64,000 nt of DNA from Algibacter mikhailovii (lineage in GTDB: Bacteria > Bacteroidota > Bacteroidia > Flavobacteriales > Flavobacteriaceae): the NCBI RefSeq assembly GCF_014651495.1, contig NZ_BMWZ01000006.1, positions 12,697 to 76,696 of the forward strand, given 5' to 3'. Position numbers and translations under genes: made by a program. Positions 36,073 through 44,367 of the stretch are shown here, piece after piece. The notes below the pieces were generated by a model. That model saw nothing but the letters and a program-made list of their open reading frames with translations. It was not told the DNA's origin and did no database searches. How positions within the stretch are numbered: position 1 is the stretch's first letter; each line of letters begins with the position of its first letter.

Positions 36073-37488
36073 TTATCGAAGTTCCAAAAGTACAACATTT
36101 TCTACATGAAAAGTTTGAGGAAACATATCTACTGCTTGGGTTTTAATTACTTTATATTGCGCATCCATTAAGGCTAAGTCTCTGGCTTGTGTGGCACTGT
36201 TACAACTCACATAGACCACGCGCTTTGGTTTGATATTTAATATTTGTTCAACCACATCTTTATGCATGCCATCTCTTGGTGGGTCGGTAATAATCACATC
36301 AGGTTTGCCATGCGTTGCAATAAACTCAGCATTGAACACATGCTTCATGTCACCTACAAAGAAGTCAACGTTAGTAATGTTATTTAATTGTGCGTTTTCT
36401 TTGGCGGCACTAATGGCATCAGGTACAGATTCAACACCAATCACTTTATGAGCTTCTTTAGATACAAATTGAGCAATGGTTCCGGTCCCCGTATATAAAT
36501 CAAATACCAATTCATTACCAGTTAACCCTGCAAAATCACGTGTTATTTTATACAGTTCGTAAGCTTGTTTAGAATTAGTTTGATAAAATGATTTGGCGTT
36601 AATTTTAAATTTAAGCCCTTCCATTTCTTCAAAAATATGATCTTCACCTTTGTAGCAAATCACGTCTTGATCATATATGGTATCATTAGCTTTACCATTA
36701 ATAACATATTGTAACGAGGTGATTTGAGGAAAGGTTTCAGCAATAAAATCTAATAATAGTTCACGCTTAGCTTTATCTTCTTTAAAGAACTGAATCATAA
36801 CCATAATATCTCCTGTTGTGGAGGTACGAATCATCATGGTACGCAATAAGCCGGTTTGATTTCTAGTATTAAAAAAAGCCAATCCGTTTTCAATAGCAAA
36901 AGCTTTAACGGCGTTTCTAATAGCATTTGAGGGATCAGCTTGCAGATGACATGTTTTTACATCAAGTATTTTGTCCCACATGCCTGGAATATGAAAACCT
37001 AAAGCATTTTTATCTCCAAGGTCCTCATCCGATTGAATTTCTTCAAGGGTTAACCATCTGCTATCACTAAAAGAAAACTCCATCTTATTTCTATAAAAGT
37101 ATTGCGCTTTGGATCCAAGGATTGGAGTGACCTCAGGCAGTTCTATATGACCAATGCGGGTTAAGTTATTGGTAACCTCCTTTTGTTTATAAAACAATTG
37201 ATGTTCATAGCCCATATCTTGCCATTTACAACCACCACAGGTTCCAAAATGTTCGCAAGCAGGCGTGGTGCGTTTATCAGATCGTTTATGAAAAACAGTG
37301 GCTTTACCTTCATAATAGGCCTTGCGTTTTTTGAAGGTTTGCACATCTACTATATCACCTGGTACGGCATTAGGTAAAAAAATCACCTTGCCATCAGGCG
37401 CTTTTGCAATGGTTTTACCTTTTGCTCCAGCATCTATGACTTCTACGTTTTCAAAAACTTGTTTTCTCTGTTTGCTTCTTCTAGACAT
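36073..37488 (-). CDS. rlmD: 23S rRNA (uracil-5)-methyltransferase RlmD-like
   Basis: A 471-residue methyltransferase that puts m5U in 23S rRNA (U1939 type). An N-terminal TRAM domain (about 15-70) is followed by an iron-sulfur cluster site, CEHFGTCGGCKW near residue 80, with the fourth Cys in KTCHLQADP. Motifs then include FDLYTGTGTIAQF, the SAM loop, and TDPPRDGMH and VYVSCNSATQARDL, where Cys is the catalytic nucleophile. The first Met of the longer frame is rejected for MSRRSKQRK. It is the first gene of the operon with DUF6452 and DUF6048. Confidence 0.92.
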   Translation of the reverse strand: MSRRSKQRKQVFENVEVIDAGAKGKTIAKAPDGKVIFLPNAVPGDIVDVQTFKKRKAYYEGKATVFHKRSDKRTTPACEHFGTCGGCKWQDMGYEHQLFYKQKEVTNNLTRIGHIELPEVTPILGSKAQYFYRNKMEFSFSDSRWLTLEEIQSDEDLGDKNALGFHIPGMWDKILDVKTCHLQADPSNAIRNAVKAFAIENGLAFFNTRNQTGLLRTMMIRTSTTGDIMVMIQFFKEDKAKRELLLDFIAETFPQITSLQYVINGKANDTIYDQDVICYKGEDHIFEEMEGLKFKINAKSFYQTNSKQAYELYKITRDFAGLTGNELVFDLYTGTGTIAQFVSKEAHKVIGVESVPDAISAAKENAQLNNITNVDFFVGDMKHVFNAEFIATHGKPDVIITDPPRDGMHKDVVEQILNIKPKRVVYVSCNSATQARDLALMDAQYKVIKTQAVDMFPQTFHVENVVLLELR

Positions 37489-37607
37489 GCTGCAAAAATA
37501 ATAATAGCAATACATAAATATGGCTTTATTTCTATTAACTTTAAAGGAATTTAAAATTATTTAAAAATAAATGAACCTTTTTAAATTTTGGTTGTCTATA
37601 GTGTAGA

Positions 37608-38099
37608 ATGCAAGTTGTAAATATCCATAAACGAGTTATTAATCAGCCTAAAGCAAGGGTTTCTAGTCTAATGAAAACTTTGGCGACTAAGGAAGATAAA
37701 GTGTGGCCAAAAGATAGGTGGCCAGCCATAAAGTTTAAAACAGGGTTAAAAATAGGTGAGGAAGGCGGACATGGTATGATTAGGTATTCAATTAAGGGGT
37801 ATGAGGAAGGCGAGTATATGAGTTTCGAATTCTTAGAACCCGAAGGATTTAATGGTGATCATAGGTTTGAAATTATTGCATTAAATGAGGAGGCTACCGA
37901 AGTTAGGCATAGCATTCTCATGAAAACGGAAGGTTTTTTAGCTACTTTTAAATGGATATTTGTTATTAGATGGCTGCATGATGCCTTAATTGAAAATGCT
38001 TTTGACACTATAGAAAATAATTTTTTAGAGACTAAAAAATTTACAACATGGTGTTACTGGGTGCGTTTATGGCGATTTTTACTAAAACCAAGTAAGTGA
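37608..38099 (+). CDS. SRPBCC-like protein of unknown function
   Basis: A 163-residue cytoplasmic protein with the shape of the SRPBCC (START/polyketide cyclase) fold: VVNIHKRVINQPKARVSSLMKTLAT, then strands IRYSIKGYEEGEYMSFEFLEPEGFNGDHRFEI, and a long C-terminal helix (LIENAFDTIENNFLETKKF). The Trp/Pro-rich segment DRWPAIKFKTGLKIGEEGGHG is typical. Its stop overlaps the start of the ECF sigma factor gene by 4 bases, so the two are coupled. Ligand unknown. Confidence 0.75.
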   Translation: MQVVNIHKRVINQPKARVSSLMKTLATKEDKVWPKDRWPAIKFKTGLKIGEEGGHGMIRYSIKGYEEGEYMSFEFLEPEGFNGDHRFEIIALNEEATEVRHSILMKTEGFLATFKWIFVIRWLHDALIENAFDTIENNFLETKKFTTWCYWVRLWRFLLKPSK

Positions 38100-38632
38100 A
38101 AAAACAAAAGGATATAGATGGTGTTTTAGTAAAGCAAATTCAGTCAGGAAAGAAGGATGCGCTTGCCTTATTAGTTAAACGATGGCATAAAACATTTTGT
38201 GAAAAAGCATTCTGGTTGGTTAAAGATGCAGATGTAGCTAAAGATATTGCTCAAGATGCTTGGAGTGTGATTATTAATAAAATTGACGGTTTAAAAAAGC
38301 CAGAAAGTTTTGGGAGTTGGGCGTTACGTATTGTGTATACCAAGTCTTTAGATTGGATTAAAGCGAATAAAAAATTAAAAAATAACCTTGATGATTATAA
38401 TTTCAAAAATACCGTTATTACTGAAGATGAAAACAGCAATACGGCAATAAAGTTAAGATTACTGAAAGCACTAAAAACGTTACCACCACATCAGCAAATG
38501 GTTATTCGCTTGTTTTATACTCAGGAGTACTCATTAAAAGAAATTAGCGTAATGCTCAATATATCGGTAGGTACTGCGAAATCAAGATTATTCCATGCTA
38601 GAGAACGACTAAAACAGCTTTTGAAAACATAG
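38096..38632 (+). CDS. ECF-type RNA polymerase sigma factor
   Basis: A 178-residue sigma-70 family factor with region 2 (LALLVKRWHKTFCEKAFWLVKDADVAKDIAQDAWSVI, about 20-60) and region 4 (LKTLPPHQQMVIRLFYTQEYSLKEISVMLNISVGTAKSRLFHARERL, about 125-172). It starts with GTG (38096) overlapping the previous stop. The downstream DUF6768 membrane protein is placed where an anti-sigma factor normally sits, so the pair is probably a regulatory module. The target regulon is unknown. Confidence 0.88.
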   Translation: MKKQKDIDGVLVKQIQSGKKDALALLVKRWHKTFCEKAFWLVKDADVAKDIAQDAWSVIINKIDGLKKPESFGSWALRIVYTKSLDWIKANKKLKNNLDDYNFKNTVITEDENSNTAIKLRLLKALKTLPPHQQMVIRLFYTQEYSLKEISVMLNISVGTAKSRLFHARERLKQLLKT

Positions 38633-38668
38633 AAATACATAATACTATAAATTAAAAAATAAAAAGAC

Positions 38669-39055
38669 ATGAAAACACATAATGAAGATATTGATAAATT
38701 AATAAAGGAAACGTTAACTGAAGAAGAAGCTAAATTTTATGATGATTTGGAGGAACAAAATGTGCTCCAGATGGTGTGGGGTTTATTTAAAGGGAAAAAC
38801 AAGTGGATCATGTACCTTATGAATATTATGACCCTTGTGTTTTTTGGACTGTTTATTTATTGTTTGGTGCAGTTTTTTAATTCTGAAATCACTTTTGATT
38901 TAATTAAGTGGGCTACTGGAAGTCTTGTTTTTCTGATTGGTGTAAGTATGCTAAAAATATTTGCTTGGATGCAAATGGATAAAAACGCATTATTAAGAGA
39001 AATAAAACGTCTAGAACTGCAAGTGTCTTCACTCTCAGGAAGAATGTCTGACTAA
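38669..39055 (+). CDS. DUF6768 family membrane protein
   Basis: A 128-residue protein with an acidic N-terminus (HNEDIDKLIKETLTEEEAKFYDDLEEQ), two hydrophobic helices (about 49-70 and 78-98) and a helical C-terminus (MDKNALLREIKRLELQVSSLSGRM). This matches DUF6768, usually found beside ECF sigma factor genes in Flavobacteria. It probably anchors and modulates the sigma factor, as a non-canonical anti-sigma, but no biochemical evidence can be read from sequence. Confidence 0.78.
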   Translation: MKTHNEDIDKLIKETLTEEEAKFYDDLEEQNVLQMVWGLFKGKNKWIMYLMNIMTLVFFGLFIYCLVQFFNSEITFDLIKWATGSLVFLIGVSMLKIFAWMQMDKNALLREIKRLELQVSSLSGRMSD

Positions 39056-39082
39056 GGTTTTCGGGATTAACTAAAATTTTAC

Positions 39083-39090
39083 TAATTTTG
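39083..39090 (+). promoter_or_regulatory. Candidate -7 promoter element upstream of rocD
   Basis: TAATTTTG matches TAnnTTTG exactly. If used, it would leave a 5' leader of about 170 bases before the ATG at 39270, containing two short hairpins (CTCG-taaag-CGAG and a GTCTTT/AAAGAC pair). Confidence 0.4.
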
Positions 39091-39269
39091 TCATTCCTAG
39101 GGATGATTTCTTTCCCACGCTGAATTTTCGACACTTTCGAAAGGATAAAGGTAGATAAGGAATAGTTATTTTACTCGTAAAGCGAGATTTAATTATTAAT
39201 GTTTGCACTATATATGGTGTCAAACGGTGTCTTTTTATAAAGACATTAAACCTTAAATTATTTTTAAAA

Positions 39270-40550
39270 ATGGCTGTTTTAGACCAATTAACTTCGCAAC
39301 AAGCGATAGATTTAGAGAACAAGTATGGTGCACACAACTACCATCCCTTACCTGTAGTATTAAATAGGGGAGAAGGTGTGTATGTATGGGATGTTGAAGG
39401 TAAAAAGTATTATGACTTTCTATCGGCGTATTCTGCAGTTAATCAAGGGCATTGCCACCCAAAAATTGTTAATGCTATGGTGCAGCAAGCGCAAACATTA
39501 ACATTAACCTCCAGAGCATTTCATAATGATGTGCTTGGTAAGTATGAAAAATTTGCTTGTGAATTTTTCGGATTTGATAAGCTTTTACCTATGAATACCG
39601 GAGCTGAAGCTGTAGAAACGGCTCTAAAGCTTTGCAGAAAATGGGCGTATGAGGTAAAGGGTATTGATGAAAATAATGCTGAAATTATTGTTTGTGAAAA
39701 TAATTTCCACGGAAGAACGACAACCATTATTTCATTTTCAAATGATCCTATAGCTCGAAAAAACTTTGGACCTTATACCAAGGGGTTTATTAAGATTGAG
39801 TATGATAATTTAACCGCTTTAGAAGAGGCGTTAAAAAACAATCCTAATGTTGCAGGCTTTTTAGTCGAGCCTATTCAGGGTGAAGCAGGTGTTTATGTGC
39901 CAAGTGATGATTATTTAGTGAAAGCCAAAGCACTTTGTGAAGCACATAACGTTTTATTTATTGCAGATGAGGTTCAAACCGGTATTGCTAGAACCGGGCG
40001 TTTATTAGCAACCTGTGGAAATTGTTCTTGCGAAAATAAAAATTGTGATAATACGCCAGATGTTAAACCAGATGTTTTGATTTTAGGTAAAGCCATTAGT
40101 GGTGGTGTATATCCTGTTTCGGCTGTTTTAGCGAATGATGCCGTGATGCAAGTTATTAAACCAGGGAATCACGGGAGTACTTTTGGAGGAAACCCTGTTG
40201 CAGCTGCAGTGGCTATGGCAGCTTTAGAAGTGGTTCAAGATGAAAACTTGGCTGAAAATGCATTTACTTTAGGTGAATTATTTAGAAAGGAGTTAAATAA
40301 ATATATTGAAACTAGCGGCATCGTAAAATTAGTAAGAGGAAAAGGCCTGCTTAATGCCATAGTCATAAATGATGACGAAGGGAGTAATAAGGCATGGGAT
40401 ATATGTTTGGCGTTGAAAGAGAATGGTTTGCTAGCAAAACCAACACATGGCAATATTATTCGGTTTGCGCCACCATTAGTTATGACCGAAGAACAATTAT
40501 TAGATTGTGTATCAATTATAATCAAGACGCTAAAGTCATTTGAAGATTAA
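39270..40550 (+). CDS. rocD: Ornithine--oxo-acid aminotransferase
   Basis: A 426-residue class III PLP enzyme turning ornithine and 2-oxoglutarate into glutamate semialdehyde and glutamate (arginine/proline metabolism). Motifs: [21 protein letters not shown] near 50, [18 protein letters not shown] near 108, the catalytic Lys in [16 protein letters not shown] near 275 and [11 protein letters not shown] near 310. Between the cofactor Asp ([15 protein letters not shown]) and the Lys is an insert with four cysteines, [11 protein letters not shown], which Bacteroidota orthologues share. It is flanked by a terminator. Confidence 0.93.
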   Translation: MAVLDQLTSQQAIDLENKYGAHNYHPLPVVLNRGEGVYVWDVEGKKYYDFLSAYSAVNQGHCHPKIVNAMVQQAQTLTLTSRAFHNDVLGKYEKFACEFFGFDKLLPMNTGAEAVETALKLCRKWAYEVKGIDENNAEIIVCENNFHGRTTTIISFSNDPIARKNFGPYTKGFIKIEYDNLTALEEALKNNPNVAGFLVEPIQGEAGVYVPSDDYLVKAKALCEAHNVLFIADEVQTGIARTGRLLATCGNCSCENKNCDNTPDVKPDVLILGKAISGGVYPVSAVLANDAVMQVIKPGNHGSTFGGNPVAAAVAMAALEVVQDENLAENAFTLGELFRKELNKYIETSGIVKLVRGKGLLNAIVINDDEGSNKAWDICLALKENGLLAKPTHGNIIRFAPPLVMTEEQLLDCVSIIIKTLKSFED

Positions 40551-40575
40551 AGCGAAGCATACTATGGATAAATAT

Positions 40576-40604
40576 AAAAAGCGACCAATGGTCGCTTTTT
40601 TTTA
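40576..40604 (+). terminator. Rho-independent terminator after rocD
   Basis: AAGCGACC-aat-GGTCGCTT hairpin (core 40581-40586 with 40590-40595) followed by a long T tract. The flanking A run would also allow use from the minus strand. Confidence 0.87.
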
Positions 40605-40622
40605 TGTCTATAGTATATCGTT

Positions 40623-40955
40623 TTATACCTCAATCATATCTTGTAACCGTTCTTGTAGAAGTTCTTGATCTTGCAAGGTTTCCCATCCAACCAAACTTAT
40701 CATGACAATAATGAAAATCATATAAAGTACGCCCAATATAATCCCGATAATTCCCAAAATTTTACCAGTCTTCACATTTTGATAGCCCGTATACTCTTCA
40801 GGATTTTCTGCATAAATTTTTGCTGCTTTATTCGCTAATACAATAGCAGTTATACCCAAAATGAGTCCAACAACACCATAGCAACAGCACATAGGGATTG
40901 ATAATATACCTAAAACTAAAATTAGCGTTGAATTTGGGAGTTTTTGTTGTTCCAT
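40623..40955 (-). CDS. CCC-motif small membrane protein
   Basis: A 110-residue membrane protein with two or three hydrophobic helices. The first holds the characteristic Cys triplet (SIPMCCCYGVVGLILGITAIVLA, about residues 21-43) and the last is GKILGIIGIILGVLYMIFIIVMISLVGW. The cytoplasmic loop AENPEEYTGYQNVKTG is also typical. The family is conserved in Flavobacteriaceae, with unknown function. It lies 10 bases after the DUF2752 gene and is probably cotranscribed with it. Confidence 0.85.
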   Translation of the reverse strand: MEQQKLPNSTLILVLGILSIPMCCCYGVVGLILGITAIVLANKAAKIYAENPEEYTGYQNVKTGKILGIIGIILGVLYMIFIIVMISLVGWETLQDQELLQERLQDMIEV

Positions 40956-40965
40956 GTTATGGTTT

Positions 40966-41247
40966 TTAGTTGATTATAAAATTTTTAATAAAAAAACTTG
41001 TTACTATTATTACAGCATTAAGTATAGCCAAAATAGTAATTATTTTACTACCCCATTTGAAATTCTGAAAATAATTAATAAGTATTAATACGAATAAAAC
41101 GGTTAAACTATATATGGCCGGATACATATGGAAAGCACCGACAAACTCACCTTCTAAAATTAGCGCTATAGAACGCTGAATCCCACAACCAAAGCATTCA
41201 AAGCCTAGTAGTTTTTTATTTAAACAGGGGAGCATGAATTCTTCCAT
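40966..41247 (-). CDS. DUF2752 domain membrane protein
   Basis: A 93-residue membrane protein with the DUF2752 signature CFGCGIQRSIALILEGEFVGAFHMYP near residue 18, followed by two hydrophobic helices. The conserved Cys-x2-Cys and Gly-Arg-type motif may bind a metal or cofactor, but this is speculative. It could start at the second Met (MLPCLNKK). First gene of the pair with the CCC-motif gene. Confidence 0.85.
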   Translation of the reverse strand: MEEFMLPCLNKKLLGFECFGCGIQRSIALILEGEFVGAFHMYPAIYSLTVLFVLILINYFQNFKWGSKIITILAILNAVIIVTSFFIKNFIIN

Positions 41248-41406
41248 AGATAGTAAAGCACAAACAATGAAGTAGCTAAAATACTAAAAGAAACTTAATA
41301 TGATGGAGCTTTAGTAGTGCATGCAGTGATTTATTTTTATTGATAATTACGAAGAAAATTCTAAATTATTGGTGTAATTTGCGCTACCATAGATGTAATA
41401 AGTACT

Positions 41407-41604
41407 ATGAAATATTTAAATTATATTTTTATAATTATTGGCGCGTTTACAGCCATGTATGCCAAAGTAGGTGAGCACGAAAATCAATTCATGTTAATGG
41501 GAGGCATTGTATTATTAATGATTGGCGTTTACCGAATTTCTAAGACGATCCCAAGTAGAAATAAGCATGAGAATGACGAACATCAAGAAAACGAAGACTT
41601 ATGA
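41407..41604 (+). CDS. Small membrane protein of unknown function
   Basis: A 65-residue protein with two hydrophobic helices (YIFIIIGAFTAMYAK and FMLMGGIVLLMIGVYRIS) and a charged, His/Glu-rich C-terminal tail. The stop overlaps the start of the Smr gene (ATGA), so it is coupled to it. No family name is recognised. The overlap and clean membrane pattern make it a likely real gene. Confidence 0.7.
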   Translation: MKYLNYIFIIIGAFTAMYAKVGEHENQFMLMGGIVLLMIGVYRISKTIPSRNKHENDEHQENEDL

Positions 41605-42164
41605 ATTTTGAACTTGGTGATCATGTATTGGTTTTAGATGAAGATTTATCTGGTGTAATAAAAGAAATAAATAACCAAACTGTAACCATTGAAACAGGAG
41701 ATGGGTTTTTATTAAATTTCCAGACTAATGAGTTGGTGAAGAGTGAAAAAAATCAGAAGTTAAAAACGGCTTTGTTTTCTAAAACGTCAATTGATGCCGT
41801 GGTAGCAGAGAAAGAACAAACTAAAAGAAGGCATCAAGTTAAGAAACGGGCAAAAGATCGTTATGAGCCTACTCTAGAAGTGGATTTACATATTAATCAA
41901 TTAGTAAAATCTTCAAGGGGTATGGCAAATCATGATATGTTAAACTTACAGTTAGACACAGCAAGACGGCAATTGGATTTTGCTATTTCTAAGCGCATTC
42001 AAAAGGTCGTATTTATTCACGGCGTTGGCCAAGGTGTACTTAAAATGGAGTTGGAATATTTATTTGGTCGTTATAGTAACGTGAAATACTATGATGCCAA
42101 CTACCAAAAATATGGTTTAGGTGCTACTGAGGTGTATATTTATCAAAATGCGCCTTCCAATTAA
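41601..42164 (+). CDS. Smr domain protein with N-terminal KOW-like domain
   Basis: A 187-residue protein with an N-terminal beta domain (ELGDHVLVLDEDLSGVIKEINNQTVTIETGDGFLLNF, about 3-45), a basic linker, and a C-terminal Smr domain (about 105-187). The Smr core is LEVDLHINQLV, the HGVGQGVLKMEL motif and the TEVYIYQ end, so the HGxGxG-type nuclease/DNA-binding motif is present. This is the DUF2027-like Smr/MutS2-related form of Bacteroidota, perhaps acting in DNA recombination or RNA handling. Confidence 0.85.
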   Translation: MNFELGDHVLVLDEDLSGVIKEINNQTVTIETGDGFLLNFQTNELVKSEKNQKLKTALFSKTSIDAVVAEKEQTKRRHQVKKRAKDRYEPTLEVDLHINQLVKSSRGMANHDMLNLQLDTARRQLDFAISKRIQKVVFIHGVGQGVLKMELEYLFGRYSNVKYYDANYQKYGLGATEVYIYQNAPSN

Positions 42165-43078
42165 TTAAAAATAGGATCACCTACGCGTGTTTGTGATAAG
42201 GCACTGTTTTCTAATTCTCCAAAATCATAGAAATCGGCAGAGATGATTTGAATGTCAATATCTCTAATGATAAGCGTGACTTTATAGGTTTGCACAATAG
42301 TATGCGTTCTATAGCCAGTAGCGGGAACTGTTGTGGCAACTTGAGGATTTAAATAATCAGGACCAACCTCAAAGTTGGTAGTATCATTAGCGGGATTGTT
42401 GTCTTGGGAATCATTTTCTTCATCTCTGGTTTTTACACCATCGCCATCATCGTCTGTATCTAAATAATCTGGTATGGAGTCACCGTCACTATCCAGTGCA
42501 TCACTTAAATCACCGTCTCCGTTAGGATCTGGATCTTCGTCTTTGGTAAGTATATTATCCCCATCGTCATCAGCATCTATATAATCAGGTATGCCATCAT
42601 TATCCGTATCATCATCTTCCAAATTGCCATTATTGTTCCTGTCTTCTAATATAGCCGGAATCCCATCATTGTCATCTTCAGTAAGTACTGTTTTTAAGTC
42701 GGCACTACCACTGGTACTTTCAATATCTTGGGTAATAATAACCTCTGAATTGGGGATGTCACTACAAAATAAATCACTAGGTAAATCGGTATTACTATAG
42801 GTTCTATAATTAAAAGGGTTTGTTGTGTTAATCGTATATGTTTTTTCAAATAGACCATCTTCGTCAACCGTTAGTATGTCTTCTAAAGTAACACCATTTA
42901 AAAATAAAGATAAAGATTCTGAGGGATCTTCTTTAGTCTTAAAAAGTACCAAATTGGTAACACCACATGATTCAAAAGTATCTTCAAAATCAAGTTCAAC
43001 TGTTATGATATCACCATCATTACATGAGTAAAATGAAACAAGAGCAATAGTGATTATAGTAAAAACTAACTTTCGCAT
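42161..43078 (-). CDS. Lipoprotein with thrombospondin type 3-like Asp-rich repeats
   Basis: A 305-residue lipoprotein (MRKLVFTIITIALVSFYSC, Cys at about 19). Residues about 135-230 hold several calcium-binding TSP3-type repeats: NDGIPAILEDRNNNGNLEDD, TDNDGIPDYIDADDDGDNI, NGDGDLSDALDSDGDSIPD, DTDDDGDGVKTRDEEND. The rest is beta-rich. It is probably a surface protein stiffened by calcium. The start at 43078 is chosen for its lipoprotein signal. Its 3' end overlaps the Smr gene by 4 bases, convergent. Confidence 0.82.
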   Translation of the reverse strand: MRKLVFTIITIALVSFYSCNDGDIITVELDFEDTFESCGVTNLVLFKTKEDPSESLSLFLNGVTLEDILTVDEDGLFEKTYTINTTNPFNYRTYSNTDLPSDLFCSDIPNSEVIITQDIESTSGSADLKTVLTEDDNDGIPAILEDRNNNGNLEDDDTDNDGIPDYIDADDDGDNILTKDEDPDPNGDGDLSDALDSDGDSIPDYLDTDDDGDGVKTRDEENDSQDNNPANDTTNFEVGPDYLNPQVATTVPATGYRTHTIVQTYKVTLIIRDIDIQIISADFYDFGELENSALSQTRVGDPIFN

Positions 43079-43218
43079 GTTATTTGTTTTTGGCAAAAAT
43101 AAAGGAATTGACAATTATAACGTATCATAATGATAATAATTTTATTTCAAGTATTTTTGATGCGAATTAGACCCTGAAAAAGAGAAAGAGAAACGTTATT
43201 TCAAATGCAACTACTAAA

Positions 43219-44367
43219 ATGAATCGTGTTTATTTTGATAATGCTGCTACGACACCCATAAGAGATGAGGTTGCTCAGGTTGTTTTTGAAGTTATGAAGA
43301 ATAATTTTGGAAACCCTTCGTCATCCCATAGTTATGGGAGGTCATCAAAGGTTTTAATAGAGCACTCAAGAAAGTTAATTGCTCAGTCTTTAAACGTGTC
43401 TGCTGGAGAAATTGTATTTACATCGGGTGGTACCGAAGCTGATAATTTAGTGCTTAATAGTGCTGTTAGAGATTTAGGAGTAACCAAAATAATAACCTCA
43501 AAAATAGAGCATCATGCCGTTTTACATACAGTTGAGGCCTTAAAAAAGGATTATAATATTAATGTTGCATATGTAAATGTCAATGGTGCAGGCGATATTG
43601 ATTTAAATCATTTATCAGTATTATTAGATACTAATGAAACGTCCTTGGTCAGTTTAATGCATGTAAACAATGAAATAGGAAATATTTTGGATGTTAAAAA
43701 AGTTGCCGATTTGTGTACATTACATAAGGCTTACTTTCATACCGATGCCGTACAAGCTATAGGCCATTATAAACTAGATCTTCAGGACATTAAGATTGAT
43801 TTTCTTGCAGCCTCTGCCCATAAGTTTCATGGACCGAAGGGTGTAGGTTTTACCTTTGTTAGAAAAAACTCTGGCTTAAGAGCGCTTATTATTGGTGGGG
43901 AGCAAGAAAGAGGTTTAAGAGCAGGTACTGAAAATATTCATAATATAGTTGGCATGGAAAAAGCGCTTTCCATGGCTTATGAGAATTTAACCAGTGAGGC
44001 TAATTATGTACGTGATTTAAAGCAGTATTTTATAGATCAAATTTCAGCAGAAATTCCTGGAGTATCCTTTAATGGACAGAGCTCTAATTTAGAGCAAAGT
44101 ACCTATACTATGGTAAATGTAGGGTTACCCATACCGGCTGAAAAAGCGGGAATGTTGTTATTTCAATTGGATTTAAAAGGTATTGCCTGTTCTAAAGGTA
44201 GTGCCTGTCAAAGTGGAAGTACGCAAACGTCTCATGTCCTTTATGAGCTATCACATACTGAAGCATTAAACAAGCCCTCGTTACGGTTTTCATTTAGTAT
44301 ATACAATACAAAAGAAGAAGTTGACTATGTTATTGGTGTTTTGAAAACGTTTATTTCTAAACCCTAA
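43219..44367 (+). CDS. Cysteine desulfurase family protein (IscS/NifS-like)
   Basis: A 382-residue fold-type I PLP enzyme that removes sulfur from cysteine for Fe-S clusters or thiolated tRNA. Motifs: VYFDNAATTPIRDEV at the start, FTSGGTEADNLVL near 70, FHTDAVQAIGH near 180 (cofactor Asp), the Schiff-base Lys in SAHKFHGPKGVGF near 204, and the active-site Cys in GSACQSGSTQTS near 330. It is complete. It is convergent with the TonB receptor gene, overlapping by 4 bases. Confidence 0.9.
   Translation: MNRVYFDNAATTPIRDEVAQVVFEVMKNNFGNPSSSHSYGRSSKVLIEHSRKLIAQSLNVSAGEIVFTSGGTEADNLVLNSAVRDLGVTKIITSKIEHHAVLHTVEALKKDYNINVAYVNVNGAGDIDLNHLSVLLDTNETSLVSLMHVNNEIGNILDVKKVADLCTLHKAYFHTDAVQAIGHYKLDLQDIKIDFLAASAHKFHGPKGVGFTFVRKNSGLRALIIGGEQERGLRAGTENIHNIVGMEKALSMAYENLTSEANYVRDLKQYFIDQISAEIPGVSFNGQSSNLEQSTYTMVNVGLPIPAEKAGMLLFQLDLKGIACSKGSACQSGSTQTSHVLYELSHTEALNKPSLRFSFSIYNTKEEVDYVIGVLKTFISKP

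Noticed and set aside
38913-39337. Two overlapping minus-strand frames before rocD
   Set aside because: They overlap DUF6768 and rocD antisense, with no domain; the gap is better explained as a promoter and leader.
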